In this document: positions 18,406 through 27,506 of the stretch, in pieces
Position numbering within the stretch: the stretch's first letter is position 1
Layout: each line of letters opens with the position of its first letter
From: Geodermatophilus sp. TF02-6
GTDB lineage: Bacteria > Actinomycetota > Actinomycetes > Mycobacteriales > Geodermatophilaceae
Reading direction: 5' to 3'
NCBI RefSeq assembly: GCF_003319115.1
Contig: NZ_QOHF01000005.1
Location: 1 to 64,000, forward strand
Length of the DNA stretch: 64,000 nt
Position numbers and translations under genes: made by a program
Notes under the pieces: generated by a model
The model's database searches: none
What the model saw: only the letters and a program-made list of their open reading frames with translations
Told to the model about the DNA's origin: nothing

Positions 18406-19790
18406 CCCAGCTCAAGCCACAGGAGCTCGTGGAGAAGGCGCTCGCCGCCTCCACGGCCGACGGGCAGGTCGCCTTCGTCGTGGAGGGCTCGCAGGCCAAC
18501 CTGCGCTGGGCGAACAACAGCCTGACCACCAACGGGGCGATGCGCTCCCGGCAGGTCGTCGTCGTCTCGTTCGTCGACGGCGGGACCGGCACGGCGGCGG
18601 GCACCGTGGCGCGCTCCGGCAACCCCGACGTCGAGGAGCTGGTCGCCGCCAGTGAGCAGGCCGCCCGCGACGCCGGCCCCGCCGAGGACGCGATGCCGCT
18701 GGTCAGCGAGGCGCCCCCGGGCGCCGGCGACTGGGACGGCGACCCCGCGGAGACCTCGATCGCCGTCTTCGCCGACTTCGCCCCCGCCCTCGGGGAGGCC
18801 TTTCGCGCGGCCCGCGGCCGGGACGAGCTGCTGTTCGGCTACGCCGAGCACGCGATGGAGTCGACCTACCTCGGGACGTCGACCGGGCTGCGGCTGCGCC
18901 ACGACCAGCCGAGCGGCCGGGTGGAGCTCAACGGCAAGAGCACCGACTACAGCCGCTCGGTGTGGGCCGGCGTCGGCACCCGCGACTTCACAGACGTGGA
19001 CGTCGACCGGCTCGCCGCCGAGGTCGAGCGCAAGCTGGGCTGGTCGCAGCGCCGGGTGGAGCTGCCCGCCGGCCGGTACGAGACGCTGCTGCCGCCGTCC
19101 GCGGTCAGCGACCTGCTGATCTACGCGTACTGGACGATGGAGGCCCGCGACGCCGACGAGGGCCGCAACGTCTACGCCAAGCCCGGGGGTGGCAACCGGA
19201 TCGGCGAGCGCCTGGCCGGCCTGCCGCTGACCCTGCGCAGCGACCCGTTCGCGCCCGGCCTGGAGGCGCACCCGTTCCAGGTGGTGAGCAGGTCCTCCGG
19301 AGCGGCCTCGGTGTTCGACAACGGCATGGCCACGCCGGCGGTCGACTGGATCCGCGACGGCGTGCTCGCCAACCTGGTCCGGCCCCGGGCGTGGGCGGCC
19401 AGGACGTCGGCGCCGGCGGTGGCCGCCGTGGACAACCTGGTCCTCGAGCTGCCCGGGGCCACCGCCACCCAGGACGGGATGGTGGCCGCCACCGACCGCG
19501 GGCTGCTGCTGACCACGCTCTGGTACATCCGCGAGGTCGACCCGCAGACGCTGCTGCTCACCGGGCTGACCCGCGACGGCGTCTTCCTCGTCGAGGGCGG
19601 CGAGGTGACCGGCGCGGTGAACAACTTCCGGTTCAACGAGTCGCCGGTCGACCTGCTGGCCCGGATCACCGAGGCCGGCCGGACCGAGCGGACGCTGCCG
19701 CGGGAGTGGAACGACTGGTTCACCCGAGCGGCGATGCCGCCGGTGCGGGTGCCGGACTTCAACATGAGCTCGGTGTCGCCGGCCAGCTGA
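18402..19790 (+). CDS. TldE/PmbA-like protease partner subunit
   Basis: A 462-residue TldD/PmbA-family protein that lacks the HExxxH metal motif, as expected for the non-catalytic TldE subunit. N-terminal WANNSLTTNGAMRSRQV and the C-terminal TGLTRDGVFLVEGGEVTGAV with VNNFRFNESP are typical. Its ATG overlaps the tldD stop by four bases, consistent with equal production of both subunits. Stop at 19788. Confidence 0.88.
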   Translation: MTQLKPQELVEKALAASTADGQVAFVVEGSQANLRWANNSLTTNGAMRSRQVVVVSFVDGGTGTAAGTVARSGNPDVEELVAASEQAARDAGPAEDAMPLVSEAPPGAGDWDGDPAETSIAVFADFAPALGEAFRAARGRDELLFGYAEHAMESTYLGTSTGLRLRHDQPSGRVELNGKSTDYSRSVWAGVGTRDFTDVDVDRLAAEVERKLGWSQRRVELPAGRYETLLPPSAVSDLLIYAYWTMEARDADEGRNVYAKPGGGNRIGERLAGLPLTLRSDPFAPGLEAHPFQVVSRSSGAASVFDNGMATPAVDWIRDGVLANLVRPRAWAARTSAPAVAAVDNLVLELPGATATQDGMVAATDRGLLLTTLWYIREVDPQTLLLTGLTRDGVFLVEGGEVTGAVNNFRFNESPVDLLARITEAGRTERTLPREWNDWFTRAAMPPVRVPDFNMSSVSPAS

Positions 19791-19867
19791 CGCCGCCGGG
19801 AGCACCGACCGGTCGCGGGGCGCGTGTGCCGGCTGAGCCGGGTGGGGCTCGACCGGATCCTGAGCAG

Positions 19868-19895
19868 TGACCACCCGCACATGAGCCCCTACTCT
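19868..19895 (+). promoter_or_regulatory. Candidate promoter of the small Cys-rich protein gene
   Basis: GTGACC (19868-19873) and TACTCT (19890-19895) are spaced by 16 bp. The GTG at 19948 follows with a strong GAGAGGGAGGA ribosome site. Confidence 0.4.
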
Positions 19896-19947
19896 TGGTC
19901 GCAGCCGCCTCGGAGCGCTGCCGAGGTCCGTGAGAGGGAGGACTCCC

Positions 19948-20247
19948 GTGACCAGAGGTCGCAGGCCGTCGATCTTCCAGGTGGGCCAGGTCCGCGAGGA
20001 CGGGAACGCGGTCGTGGTGTCCGGCTGGGGCCTGGGGCCGTGCGCCTCCGGCTGCGTCTGCCACCGCGATCCGGCCACCGGTTCCCTGGCCCTCGCCGAG
20101 GACCAGGCCGAGGGGCTGCTCGGCCTGGTGACCCACCGCGACGGCTGCGACTGCTGCCAGCCGTGGACCGCCGCCGAGCTCGGCGCCGTCGTCCGCGACC
20201 TCGAGCGCCTCTCCGGGCTCGACGCCCCGGAGCCCCTGGCCGGCTGA
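19948..20247 (+). CDS. Small Cys/His-rich protein, unknown function
   Basis: A 99-residue hypothetical protein. After a short basic start (VTRGRRPSIFQVGQV) it carries two closely spaced motifs, CASGCVCHRD and HRDGCDCCQPW, which could bind a metal or iron-sulfur cluster. The remainder is a short amphipathic helical tail. I recognise no named family. The start is decided by the GAGAGGGAGGA ribosome site seven bases before the GTG. A GC-rich hairpin follows the stop. Confidence 0.65.
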   Translation: MTRGRRPSIFQVGQVREDGNAVVVSGWGLGPCASGCVCHRDPATGSLALAEDQAEGLLGLVTHRDGCDCCQPWTAAELGAVVRDLERLSGLDAPEPLAG

Positions 20248-20306
20248 GGAAGGACCCCGTCCTCCCCACCGCTCGCAGGCTCGGGGCGGGACCCGGGACG
20301 GGGCCG
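20248..20306. repeat. GC-rich intergenic hairpin element, copy E
   Basis: This is the clearest sense-orientation copy: GGAAGGACCCCGTCC, the core CCGCTCGCAGGCTCGGGGCGGG, then ACCCGGGACGGGGCC. It starts at the stop codon of the preceding gene. Confidence 0.8.
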
Positions 20307-20334
20307 AGGGCTCGGGGACGGGGTCGAGCAGTCG

Positions 20335-20733
20335 GTGACGCACCGGCCGAGCTCCTACGTGCCGGCCCGAACCCTGACCGCGCTGACGACCCGACGCCGG
20401 CTGCCGGGGTCCGCGCGCCCACCGGTGCGCAACCGCCTCGTGCACTGGGGCACCGGGGCGCTGGTCGGGTCGCTGCGCGGCGTGTGGTCGGCCAGCGGGT
20501 TGCGGGGCTGGCGCGCCTCGGCCTGGCACACCTCGGTGCGGCTGGCCACCGACCAGACGCTGGAGAACGCCACCGGCACCGGCGCGCCGCCGTGGACCTG
20601 GTCCCGCCGCGACCAGGTCGTCGACGTCGGCTGGAAGGCCGGGTACGCCTTCGTCACCGGCGTCGTCGCCGACCTCCTCGTGCCGCTGGCCCCCGACCGC
20701 ACGCCGTCGGGGTCGGCGCCGCCCCGCCGCTGA
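20335..20733 (+). CDS. Hypothetical protein
   Basis: A 132-residue protein from a GTG start. The N-terminus is Arg-rich. The central part (WGTGALVGSLRGVWSASGLRGW and WKAGYAFVTGVVADLLVPL) contains one or two weakly hydrophobic segments, so it may associate with the membrane. No domain is recognised. High third-position GC in this frame supports coding. It stands alone between two same-strand genes. Confidence 0.55.
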   Translation: MTHRPSSYVPARTLTALTTRRRLPGSARPPVRNRLVHWGTGALVGSLRGVWSASGLRGWRASAWHTSVRLATDQTLENATGTGAPPWTWSRRDQVVDVGWKAGYAFVTGVVADLLVPLAPDRTPSGSAPPRR

Positions 20734-20916
20734 TCGACGGGGCCGACGCGGACCGGCGTCGAGCGGGGCGCCGGAGGCCGCTGGGACCGGTGTGACGGGT
20801 GCACCCTCCCGACCGGCCGAGGTCCGCGCGCCGACCCGTACCCGGAGGCTCGGCATCCCTACGTTGCGGGAAGACGCGTCCGGAGCACCGGGTGCGGCGC
20901 GGCGAGGGGGGCGGCG

Positions 20917-21942
20917 ATGCAGCACGGGCGGACGACGAACCGGCGCGGGCCCGGTGCCGCGCTCGCCGTCGCTGCCGTGCTCGCCGTGGTCCTGGCCGCC
21001 GTGGTCCTGGCGCCGGCGCCGGCGAGCGCGACCCCGTCGTCCGCGGACGAGGCCGCCCGGCTGGTGGCCGACACCGGTCAGCAGCTCACCGACCTCGACG
21101 AGCAGGTCCACCAGGCACAGCTGACCGTCGCCGAGCAGCAGCAGGCCGCGGCCGCCGCCGCGCAGGCCGCCGACCGGGCCCGGGCCGCGCTGGCCGTCTA
21201 CGCGCCGCAGCTGCGGGCGATCGCGCAGACCTCCGGGACGTCGCAGTCGCGGCTGGCCGCCTTCCTCACCTCCGGCTCGGCGGCCGACGTCGTCGCGCAG
21301 ATGACGACGCTGGACCTCATCGCCGCCCACACCGAGGGGCTGCTCGCCGAGGTGTCGGCGGCCCAGCGGGCGGCCGAGCAGGCGCAGGCCGACGCGGACG
21401 CCGCCGCTGCCCAGGCCGCCACCGCGCTCGCCGAGCTCGAGCGCCAGCAGGACGAGGTGCAGACCCGCGCCGACGCCTACCAGGCCGACTTCTCCCGGTT
21501 GTCGGCCGCCGAGCAGGCCGTCGTCACCACCACGCTGGCCGGGCCGGCGCTGCCGCCGCCGGATCCCGCGTCGGTCGTGGCCGCCGCGCCCAGCGACGCC
21601 GTGGGCGCGGTCGTCGAGGCGGCGCTGGCCCAGGTGGGCAAGCCGTACGTGTGGGGCTCGTCCGGGCCCGACGGCTTCGACTGCTCGGGGCTGACCAGCT
21701 TCGCCTACGCCGCGGCGGGCATCACGCTGCCGCACTCCAGCCGCGCCCAGTCGCAGCTGGGGGTCCCGGTCGCCCGCTCGGCGCTGCAGCCCGGCGACAT
21801 CGTGTACTTCTACTCGCCGGTCAGCCACGTCGGCATCTACCTCGGCGACGGCCAGATGGTGCACGCCCGCACCTTCGGCGTCCCGGTGGCGGTGACCAGC
21901 GTGGACATGGCGGGCTACGCCGGGGCGCGCCGCGTCCGGTGA
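20917..21942 (+). CDS. Secreted NlpC/P60 peptidoglycan endopeptidase (RipA-like)
   Basis: A 341-residue exported protein. The signal peptide ends near PAPASA-TPSS (about residue 38). A long Ala/Gln-rich coiled coil (about 45-210) follows, then a C-terminal NlpC/P60 domain with the catalytic Cys in FDCSGL (about 255) and His in SHVGIYLGDGQMVHA (about 304). It would cleave D-Glu-mDAP bonds in peptidoglycan, with the coiled coil acting as regulator or partner platform. A TACGTT box lies about 60 bp upstream and a GAGGGGGGCGG ribosome site precedes the ATG. A paralogue is encoded at 57963-59120. Confidence 0.88.
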   Translation: MQHGRTTNRRGPGAALAVAAVLAVVLAAVVLAPAPASATPSSADEAARLVADTGQQLTDLDEQVHQAQLTVAEQQQAAAAAAQAADRARAALAVYAPQLRAIAQTSGTSQSRLAAFLTSGSAADVVAQMTTLDLIAAHTEGLLAEVSAAQRAAEQAQADADAAAAQAATALAELERQQDEVQTRADAYQADFSRLSAAEQAVVTTTLAGPALPPPDPASVVAAAPSDAVGAVVEAALAQVGKPYVWGSSGPDGFDCSGLTSFAYAAAGITLPHSSRAQSQLGVPVARSALQPGDIVYFYSPVSHVGIYLGDGQMVHARTFGVPVAVTSVDMAGYAGARRVR

Positions 21943-21955
21943 CCGCGGCGGCGCC

Positions 21956-22990
21956 TCACACCTCGGCGCGCAGGAGCTCCGCGGCCTGCGCGAGCGAGCG
22001 CATCTTGCCCTCGGCCGAGGCCCGCGGCAGGTACTTCAGGCCGCAGTCGCTGGAGAGCACCAGCTTCTCGACGTCCACGTCGTCCAGCGCGCGCCGCACC
22101 CGGTCGGCCACCACCTCCGGCGCCTCCACCTCGGGCGTGGACAGGTCGAGGACGCCGAGGGCGATGCCCTTGCCGCGCAGCGGCCGCAGCTCGGCGGGGT
22201 CGAGGTGCGACTGCGCGGTCTCCACCGAGACCGTGCCGACGGGGGTGTCGGCCAGCTCGGGCAGGAAGGAGTAGCCCTCCGGCCGCTCGGCGACCATCGC
22301 CGCGTAGCCGAAGCACACGTGCAGCACCGTCGGCCCGGCCGCGTCCTCCAGCGCCCGGGACACCACCTCCGCGCCGTACCGCCGGGCGACCTCCGGGCGC
22401 GCCTGCAGCCACGGCTCGTCGATCTGGACCACGTCGGCGCCGGCGGCGAACAGGTCGGCGATCTCCGCCCGGACGACGTCGGCGTAGGCCAGCGCCAGGG
22501 CGCGGTCGTCGCGGTAGTGGTCGTCCTGCGCCTGCTGGGCCATCGTGAACGGCCCGGGCAGCGTGACCTTGACGGTGCGGTCGGTGTGCTCGCGCAGGAA
22601 CCGCACGTCGCGGACCTGGACCGGTCCGCGCCGGCGGATCTCGCCGACGACCCGCGGGACGGGGATCGGCGTGCCGGAGCGGTTGAGCACGGTGCCCGGG
22701 GTGTCGAGGTCGACGCCGTCGAGGGCGGTGGCGAAGTGGTTGGAGTAGGACTCGCGGCGCTGTTCGCCGTCGGTGAGGACGTCGAGCCCGGCGTCCTCCT
22801 GCGCCCGGACGGCCAGCAGCGTCGCGTCGTCCTGGGCCTCCTCGAGCAGCTCGGGAGCGACCCGCCACAGCTCGCGCGCCCGCACCCGCGGCGGGAACTG
22901 GTGGGCCAGCCGCTCCCGGTCGATCAGCCAGCCGGGCTGGGGGAGGCTGCCGACGATCGCGGTGGGCAGCAGGGGCAGGGGTGCGGGCAT
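21956..22990 (-). CDS. MetE-like cobalamin-independent methionine synthase family protein
   Basis: A 344-residue protein corresponding to the catalytic C-terminal barrel of MetE. Zinc ligands can be seen in HVCFGY (about residue 215) and SSDCGLKYLPR near the C-terminus. QIDEPWL carries the conserved acidic residues. It lacks the N-terminal MetE domain, as do archaeal-type core MetE proteins, so the methyl donor may differ from methyltetrahydropteroyl-triglutamate. The ATG at 22990 follows CAGACT by six bases, a probable leaderless start. It converges on the NlpC/P60 gene. Confidence 0.8.
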   Translation of the reverse strand: MPAPLPLLPTAIVGSLPQPGWLIDRERLAHQFPPRVRARELWRVAPELLEEAQDDATLLAVRAQEDAGLDVLTDGEQRRESYSNHFATALDGVDLDTPGTVLNRSGTPIPVPRVVGEIRRRGPVQVRDVRFLREHTDRTVKVTLPGPFTMAQQAQDDHYRDDRALALAYADVVRAEIADLFAAGADVVQIDEPWLQARPEVARRYGAEVVSRALEDAAGPTVLHVCFGYAAMVAERPEGYSFLPELADTPVGTVSVETAQSHLDPAELRPLRGKGIALGVLDLSTPEVEAPEVVADRVRRALDDVDVEKLVLSSDCGLKYLPRASAEGKMRSLAQAAELLRAEV

Positions 22991-23052
22991 GCGGCGAGTC
23001 TGCCGTGCAAGGGGTGGGTGCGTGCCCGACGGCCCTGTGCTGTGCTGACCTC

Positions 23053-23631
23053 GTGGCCGAGAACTACATCGCCGAGTTGCCGTTCGGAGCGCCGAAGATC
23101 GACGACGAGGCGTTCGTCGCGCCGACGGCGGTCGTCGTCGGCGCCGTGACGATGGGGCCGCGGTCGAGCATCTGGTACGGCGCGGTCGCGCGGGCCGACT
23201 CGGAGGTCATCGAGATCGGCGAGGGCTCCAACGTCCAGGACGGGAGCACCCTGCACTCCGACCCCGGGTTCCCGCTGGTCGTCGGGCGGGGGGTCACGGT
23301 CGGCCACCGGGTGGTCCTGCACGGGGCCCGGGTGGACGACGACGTGCTGGTCGGCATGGGCAGCGTGGTGATGAACGGCGCGCACATCGGGTCCGGCTCG
23401 ATCGTCGCCGCGGGCGCGGTCGTCCCCCCGGGCACGCGGGTGCCGCCGGGTTCGCTCGTGGCCGGCGTCCCGGCCCGGGTGGTCCGCCAGGCCACCGACG
23501 ACGACCTGGCGCACATCCGCGGCAACGCGGCCAGCTACACCGACCGGCTGGCCTCGGCGCGCCGGGTGCGCCCGGTGGTCCGCTCCCCCCTGCCGCCGGC
23601 CGGTCAGATCGCCGGCGACGCGATGGACTGA
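23053..23631 (+). CDS. Gamma-class carbonic anhydrase-like hexapeptide protein
   Basis: A 192-residue left-handed beta-helix protein. Hexapeptide repeats run through the middle (IWYGAVARADSEVIEIGEGS). Zinc-ligand histidines are present in LHSDPG (about 67) and GHRVVLHG (about 84 and 89). Members are carbonic anhydrases or acyltransferase-like proteins that often remain uncharacterised; the three histidines favour metal binding. GTG start at 23053, near a divergent promoter with the MetE-like gene. Two GC-rich hairpin copies follow the stop. Confidence 0.8.
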   Translation: MAENYIAELPFGAPKIDDEAFVAPTAVVVGAVTMGPRSSIWYGAVARADSEVIEIGEGSNVQDGSTLHSDPGFPLVVGRGVTVGHRVVLHGARVDDDVLVGMGSVVMNGAHIGSGSIVAAGAVVPPGTRVPPGSLVAGVPARVVRQATDDDLAHIRGNAASYTDRLASARRVRPVVRSPLPPAGQIAGDAMD

Positions 23632-23632
23632 G

Positions 23633-23742
23633 GAAGGACCCCCTGCCCCCCGCCGCTCGCAAGCTCGCGTCGGGACCCTGCAGGGGGGCGCCCTTCCTCC
23701 CCACCCCTCGCAAGCTCGGGGCGGTGCCCTGGAAGGGGGCCG
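23633..23742. repeat. Two adjacent GC-rich intergenic hairpin elements, copies F1 and F2
   Basis: F1 (about 23633-23690) reads GGAAGGACCCCCTGCC, then CCGCTCGCAAGCTCGCGTCGGG and CTGCAGGGGGG. F2 (about 23691-23742) reads CCCACCCCTCGCAAGCTCGG and a closing GGAAGGGGGCC. Tandem copies are unusual in this window and suggest local duplication or insertion. Confidence 0.8.
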
Positions 23743-23744
23743 GG

Positions 23745-23927
23745 TCAGCCGGCGGCGAACCAGACCGTCTCCGGCGCGGCCGCGCCCCCGGACGACGGGA
23801 CGCCGGCGACCGGCCGCCACACCCCCGCCCACACCCCCTGCCGCTCGGGCAGCGGGCCGACCCGGGTGCGCAGCCCGTCGCCGGCCGCCCGCCGGGCACG
23901 GTCAGCGAGGACGCGTCCAGCGACCCT
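23745..23927 (-). pseudogene. 3' fragment of an unidentified gene next to the toxin locus
   Basis: A minus-strand frame with high third-position GC gives about 60 residues ending ERQGVWAGVWRPVAGVPSSG and then GAAAPETVWFAAG before the stop. No start codon or ribosome site is apparent; going upstream the frame runs into the toxin gene in a different phase. It looks like the tail of a gene whose front was replaced by the toxin-antitoxin cassette. Family not recognised; it could also be chance coding-like sequence. Confidence 0.35.
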
Positions 23928-24273
23928 AGAGCTGCAGGTGCAGCCGCAGCGCGTCGTCGAGCTCGGCCATGACGCGCGCCGGCAGCCGACCCAGGACCGG
24001 ACCGACGCGCTCGACGGCCACCGACCGCACCTGCTCCGCCTGGGCCTTGGAGTCGAGGCGGAGACCGGTCTCGTCGGCTCGCAGCAGGGTCTGGAACGGG
24101 AAGATGCGCTCGGTGTTGCTGGTCACCGGGACGACGGTGACCACACCCCGGCTCGATCGTGCGGCGGCCGCGTTGGCGCGGTCGTTGCTCACGACGACCG
24201 CCGGTCGACGCTTGTTCGCCTCGCTGCCGCGGGTGGGTTCCAGGTCGGTCAGCCGGACCTCACCTCGGAGCAC
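23926..24273 (-). CDS. MazF/PemK-type toxin (mRNA interferase)
   Basis: A 115-residue protein with the MazF/PemK fold: N-terminal [29 protein letters not shown], central [18 protein letters not shown], and a C-terminal helix. MazF toxins cut single-stranded mRNA at short motifs; specificity cannot be predicted. It follows the antitoxin gene with a 14-bp overlap, the usual order for this class, so translation is coupled. Confidence 0.88.
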   Translation of the reverse strand: MLRGEVRLTDLEPTRGSEANKRRPAVVVSNDRANAAAARSSRGVVTVVPVTSNTERIFPFQTLLRADETGLRLDSKAQAEQVRSVAVERVGPVLGRLPARVMAELDDALRLHLQL

Positions 24274-24490
24274 CGGTCAGCCCGTCCGCGGTGGCTGCCT
24301 CCCAGGCGGCTGCCTCGCCGGAGGACTCCCACTCGTCCCACGCGGCGGCGTAGTCCTGCTCCAGGTCGGGGTGGCGGAGCAGGCGGATGGCGTGCTGCAG
24401 GGCGGCCGAGCGGGACCGCAGCCCAGCGGTGCGGATGTACTCGTCGAGGGCGGCGACGTCCTCCTCGGACAGGCTGACACTGAGCTTCAC
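24260..24490 (-). CDS. Ribbon-helix-helix antitoxin (MazE-like)
   Basis: A 76-residue protein. The N-terminal ribbon-helix-helix ([18 protein letters not shown], then [15 protein letters not shown]) binds DNA. The acidic C-terminal part ([20 protein letters not shown]) would wrap the toxin. The GTG at 24490 follows TAGCAT by six bases, indicating a leaderless start; an upstream ATG runs into a stop after three codons. A 16-bp palindrome overlaps the -10 box and is the likely autoregulatory operator. Confidence 0.88.
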   Translation of the reverse strand: MKLSVSLSEEDVAALDEYIRTAGLRSRSAALQHAIRLLRHPDLEQDYAAAWDEWESSGEAAAWEAATADGLTGAPR

Positions 24491-24496
24491 ACCCCC

Positions 24497-24513
24497 ATGC
24501 TACCCGCGTAGCA
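24497..24513 (-). promoter_or_regulatory. Toxin-antitoxin promoter and palindromic operator
   Basis: The palindrome TGCTAC-CCGC-GTAGCA (24498-24513) overlaps the minus-strand -10 box TAGCAT (24497-24502), which lies six bases before the antitoxin GTG. Binding of the ribbon-helix-helix protein here would close the promoter. Confidence 0.7.
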
Positions 24514-24530
24514 CCAGGGTGGTAGAACGC

Positions 24531-24567
24531 CGGGGGCCGGGACGGACGCGGGTCTTCCCGGCCCCCG
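24531..24567. terminator. Strong hairpin behind the amino-acid ABC transporter operon
   Basis: Perfect 12-bp arms CGGGGGCCGGGA and TCCCGGCCCCCG flank a 13-base loop. It lies between the start of the antitoxin operon and the 3' end of the minus-strand transporter operon, which it probably terminates. No U-tract is present. Confidence 0.65.
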
Positions 24568-24605
24568 TCCCCGCCCGTCCGCGCACTGCAGTGGTGCCTC
24601 CCGGG

Positions 24606-25358
24606 TCAGAGCACCTTCGACAGGAACGCCCGGGTGCGGGGGTGCTGCGGGTCGGTGAGCACCCGGCGCGGGTCGCCGGCCTCGACGACCACGCCGTCGT
24701 CCATGAAGACGACGGTGTCGCCGACCTCGCGGGCGAAGCCCATCTCGTGGGTGACGACGACCATCGTCATCCCCGACTCGGCGAGCTCGCGCATGACGTC
24801 GAGGACCTCGCCGACCAGCTCGGGGTCGAGCGCCGAGGTCGGCTCGTCGAACAGCATGAGCTTGGGCTCCATCGCCAGCGCCCGGGCGATCGCCACCCGC
24901 TGCTGCTGGCCGCCGGAGAGCTGGTTGGGGTAGTTGTGCACCCGCTCGCCCAGGCCCACCCGCTCGAGCAGCTCGACGCCGCGGGTGCGGGCGGCGTCCT
25001 TGCGCAGCCCCTTCACCCCGGTCGGCGCCTCGACGACGTTCTCCAGGGCGGTCATGTGCGGGAAGAGGTTGAACCGCTGGAACACCATGCCGATGTCCCG
25101 CCGCTGCGCGGCGACCTCCCTGTCCCGCAGCTCGTGCAGCTTGCCGCCCCGCTCGCGGTAGCCGACCAGGTGGCCGTCGACCCAGAGCCGGCCGGCGTCG
25201 ATCTTCTCCAGGTGGTTGACGCAGCGCAGGAAGGTGGACTTGCCCGAGCCCGACGGGCCGATGACGCAGACCACCTCGCCCGGGGCGACCTCCAGGTCGA
25301 CGCCCTTCAGCACCTGCACGGAGCCGAACGACTTGTGCACCCCCTCGGCCCGCACCAT
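24606..25358 (-). CDS. Polar amino-acid ABC transporter ATP-binding protein (GlnQ type)
   Basis: A 250-residue ATPase. Walker [10 protein letters not shown] (about residue 35), Q-loop [13 protein letters not shown], signature [15 protein letters not shown], Walker [14 protein letters not shown] and switch histidine VVTHEMGF are all present. The set is typical of importers for glutamate, glutamine, aspartate or basic amino acids. The ATG at 25358 was chosen. A TTG at 25391, overlapping the permease stop behind a run of G residues, is an equally serious candidate and would add 11 residues. It is the last gene of the SBP-permease-ATPase operon. Confidence 0.9.
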   Translation of the reverse strand: MVRAEGVHKSFGSVQVLKGVDLEVAPGEVVCVIGPSGSGKSTFLRCVNHLEKIDAGRLWVDGHLVGYRERGGKLHELRDREVAAQRRDIGMVFQRFNLFPHMTALENVVEAPTGVKGLRKDAARTRGVELLERVGLGERVHNYPNQLSGGQQQRVAIARALAMEPKLMLFDEPTSALDPELVGEVLDVMRELAESGMTMVVVTHEMGFAREVGDTVVFMDDGVVVEAGDPRRVLTDPQHPRTRAFLSKVL

Positions 25359-25387
25359 CGACGACGGGGCGACCCCGGATGCGGCGC

Positions 25388-26353
25388 TCAATGCGACCCC
25401 CCCACGTCGGCGGCCCGGCGGGCGGCCCGCTGGGCGCGGGTCTCCCGCGCGCCGAAGCCGCGGCTGAACCGTCGCTCGAGGAAGTACTGGCCGATCATGA
25501 GCAGGCTGGTCAGCGCCAGGTACCAGAGGATCGAGGCGACGGCCATCGGGATGATCTGGAAGGTCCGGGCCCCGATGGCGCGCAGCTGGAAGTTCAGCTC
25601 GGTGGTCACCGGGACGGCGATGAGCAGCGAGGTGTCCTTGAGCATCGCGATGGTCTCGTTGCCCGTCGGCGGGATGATCACCCGCATCGCCTGCGGGAGC
25701 ACGACCCGGCGCATCGTCCGGCCGCGGCTCATGCCCAGCGCGTGCGCCGCCTCGGCCTGGCCGGGGTCGACCGACTGGATGCCGGCCCGCACGATCTCGG
25801 CCATGTAGGCGCCCTCGGACAGCGCCAGCCCGAGCAGCCCGGCGAAGAAGCCGGTGAAGATCTGGTTGCCGTCGAAGCCGAGGAAGCGCCAGTCGCCCTC
25901 GAACCCGAACAGGCCCATCAGCTGCCGGTCGAACGGGATGCCCAGTTCGTAGGTGGCGTAGAGCGCGCCGAGGTTGGCGATGAAGAACAGCAGCACGTAG
26001 CGGGGGACGGCGCGGAAGAACCAGATGTAGGCCCAGGCCGCGCCGGAGACGACCGGGTTGGTCGAGAGCCGCATGACGGCCAGGACGACGCCGAGCAGCA
26101 CGCCGAGGACCATGGCGAGCACGGTCATGACCAGCGCCGTCCGCGCACCCCGGAGCACGGGCGGGCTGAACATGTTGTCGAGCATGAAGTCCCACTGGAA
26201 CACCGGGTTGGTGACCAGCATGTGGACGAACATCGCCGCCAGCACCGCGATGACGGCGGCGGCGATCCAGCGGCCCGGGTGCCGGACCGGCACCGCCCGG
26301 ATCTGCTCGGGCGGTGCCGGCCGGGCCGTCGTGTCGGGAGCCTCGGCGGCCAT
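25388..26353 (-). CDS. Polar amino-acid ABC transporter permease (HisM/GlnP family)
   Basis: A 321-residue membrane protein. A charged, Pro-rich N-terminus precedes a first span ([18 protein letters not shown]), and the His/Glu/Gln/Arg-type permease domain occupies about residues 80-300. The EAA-like loop [22 protein letters not shown] contacts the ATPase. A periplasmic insert around [16 protein letters not shown] is common in actinobacterial members. Only one permease gene is present, so it probably forms a homodimer. Start ATG at 26353, with GAGGG upstream. Confidence 0.9.
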   Translation of the reverse strand: MAAEAPDTTARPAPPEQIRAVPVRHPGRWIAAAVIAVLAAMFVHMLVTNPVFQWDFMLDNMFSPPVLRGARTALVMTVLAMVLGVLLGVVLAVMRLSTNPVVSGAAWAYIWFFRAVPRYVLLFFIANLGALYATYELGIPFDRQLMGLFGFEGDWRFLGFDGNQIFTGFFAGLLGLALSEGAYMAEIVRAGIQSVDPGQAEAAHALGMSRGRTMRRVVLPQAMRVIIPPTGNETIAMLKDTSLLIAVPVTTELNFQLRAIGARTFQIIPMAVASILWYLALTSLLMIGQYFLERRFSRGFGARETRAQRAARRAADVGGSH

Positions 26354-26370
26354 GGTGGGTGAGCCCTCGG

Positions 26371-27327
26371 TCAGCCGACGGTGGGGTTCACCGTCGGGTC
26401 GTCGATGGCGCCCTCCTCCAGGCCCCACCGCTGGAGGACCTCGGCGTAGCTGCCGTCGTCGATCAGCGCCTGGACGGCGTCCCGGACGGCGCCGGCGAAG
26501 TCGGCCTGGTCCTGCGGGACGACGTAGCCGTAGGGCGCCGAGTCGTAGATGTCACCGAGCAGCTCCAGCTGGCCGTTCGTCTGCTGGACGGCGTAGGCGA
26601 CCACCGGGGAGTCGGCCAGGACGGCGGCGTCGCGGCCGGAGGCGACCGCGGCCGTGGCGTCGCTCTGCGCGTCGAACTGGTCGATGGTGATCGCCTCGTT
26701 CCCCGCGGCGGTGCAGGCGTCGGAGCGGGCGGTGATGTCGTCGACCTGCACGGTGCCCCGCTGCACGGCGATCGACAGGCCGCAGGCGTTGTCCGGGTCG
26801 ACGCCGTCGGGGTTGCCGGCCCGGGTGGCCCACTGGGTGCCGGCGTTGAAGTAGCTGACCATGTTGGCCTGTTGCAGCCGGTCGGGGTTGATGGTGAACG
26901 AGGAGACACCCACCTCGTACCGGCCCGAGCCGACGCCGGCGATGATCGAGTCGAACGGCGCGGTCTCGAACTGGGCCTCGAGGCCCAGCTTCTGCGCGAC
27001 CAGCGTGAACAGGTCGACGTCGAAACCGACGATCGTCTGCCCGTCCTCGGCGAGGAACTCGTTCGGCGCGTAGGTGCTGTCGGTGCCGACCGTGATCACC
27101 CCGTCCTCGGCGACCGCTGTGGGGACCCGGGCGGTGAGCGCCTGGTCGGCCGCGACGCTGGGCAGCGGCGAGCCGGTGGCGGCCGCGCCGCCCGTCCCCC
27201 CGGCGCTGCCCCCGCCGCTGCTCGACGTGTCGCCGGAGCCGCCTCCGCAGCCGGTGAGGGCGAGGGTGAGGCCGGCGGCGGCAGCGAGGGCGGCCCGTCC
27301 ACGCCGGGTCAGGGGTCGGTTGGCCAC
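26371..27327 (-). CDS. Amino-acid ABC transporter substrate-binding lipoprotein
   Basis: A 318-residue lipoprotein. The signal peptide ends in the lipobox LALTGC (about residue 26), a Gly/Ser-rich linker follows, and then a family-3 solute-binding domain begins ([14 protein letters not shown]). The segment [16 protein letters not shown] and [15 protein letters not shown] fit polar amino-acid binders. The GTG at 27327 has an excellent GGAGGGAGAA ribosome site. It is the first gene of the three-gene importer operon. Ligand identity is not readable from the sequence. Confidence 0.88.
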   Translation of the reverse strand: MANRPLTRRGRAALAAAAGLTLALTGCGGGSGDTSSSGGGSAGGTGGAAATGSPLPSVAADQALTARVPTAVAEDGVITVGTDSTYAPNEFLAEDGQTIVGFDVDLFTLVAQKLGLEAQFETAPFDSIIAGVGSGRYEVGVSSFTINPDRLQQANMVSYFNAGTQWATRAGNPDGVDPDNACGLSIAVQRGTVQVDDITARSDACTAAGNEAITIDQFDAQSDATAAVASGRDAAVLADSPVVAYAVQQTNGQLELLGDIYDSAPYGYVVPQDQADFAGAVRDAVQALIDDGSYAEVLQRWGLEEGAIDDPTVNPTVG

Positions 27328-27380
27328 GGGTTCTCCCTCCACAGGCGCCTCATCGTGCAGAGGTGCGGGGTCGGTCAGCG

Positions 27381-27416
27381 GTGCGGGGGCGGTCCGAAGT
27401 GCGGGGGCGGTCCGAA
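27381..27416. repeat. 18-bp direct repeat upstream of the amino-acid importer
   Basis: GTGCGGGGGCGGTCCGAA occurs twice in direct succession, with a degenerate copy just before it. It lies 54-89 bp upstream of the importer start and could be a regulator site; no known regulator motif is recognised. Confidence 0.6.
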
Positions 27417-27506
27417 GTGCGAGGAGTCGATCCTGCCGTCTCGACGCCGCCGGGACACGCCGAGGGGCCGCGGGCGCACGCGGTGGTGACGCGGGTCACG
27501 GCGGGG

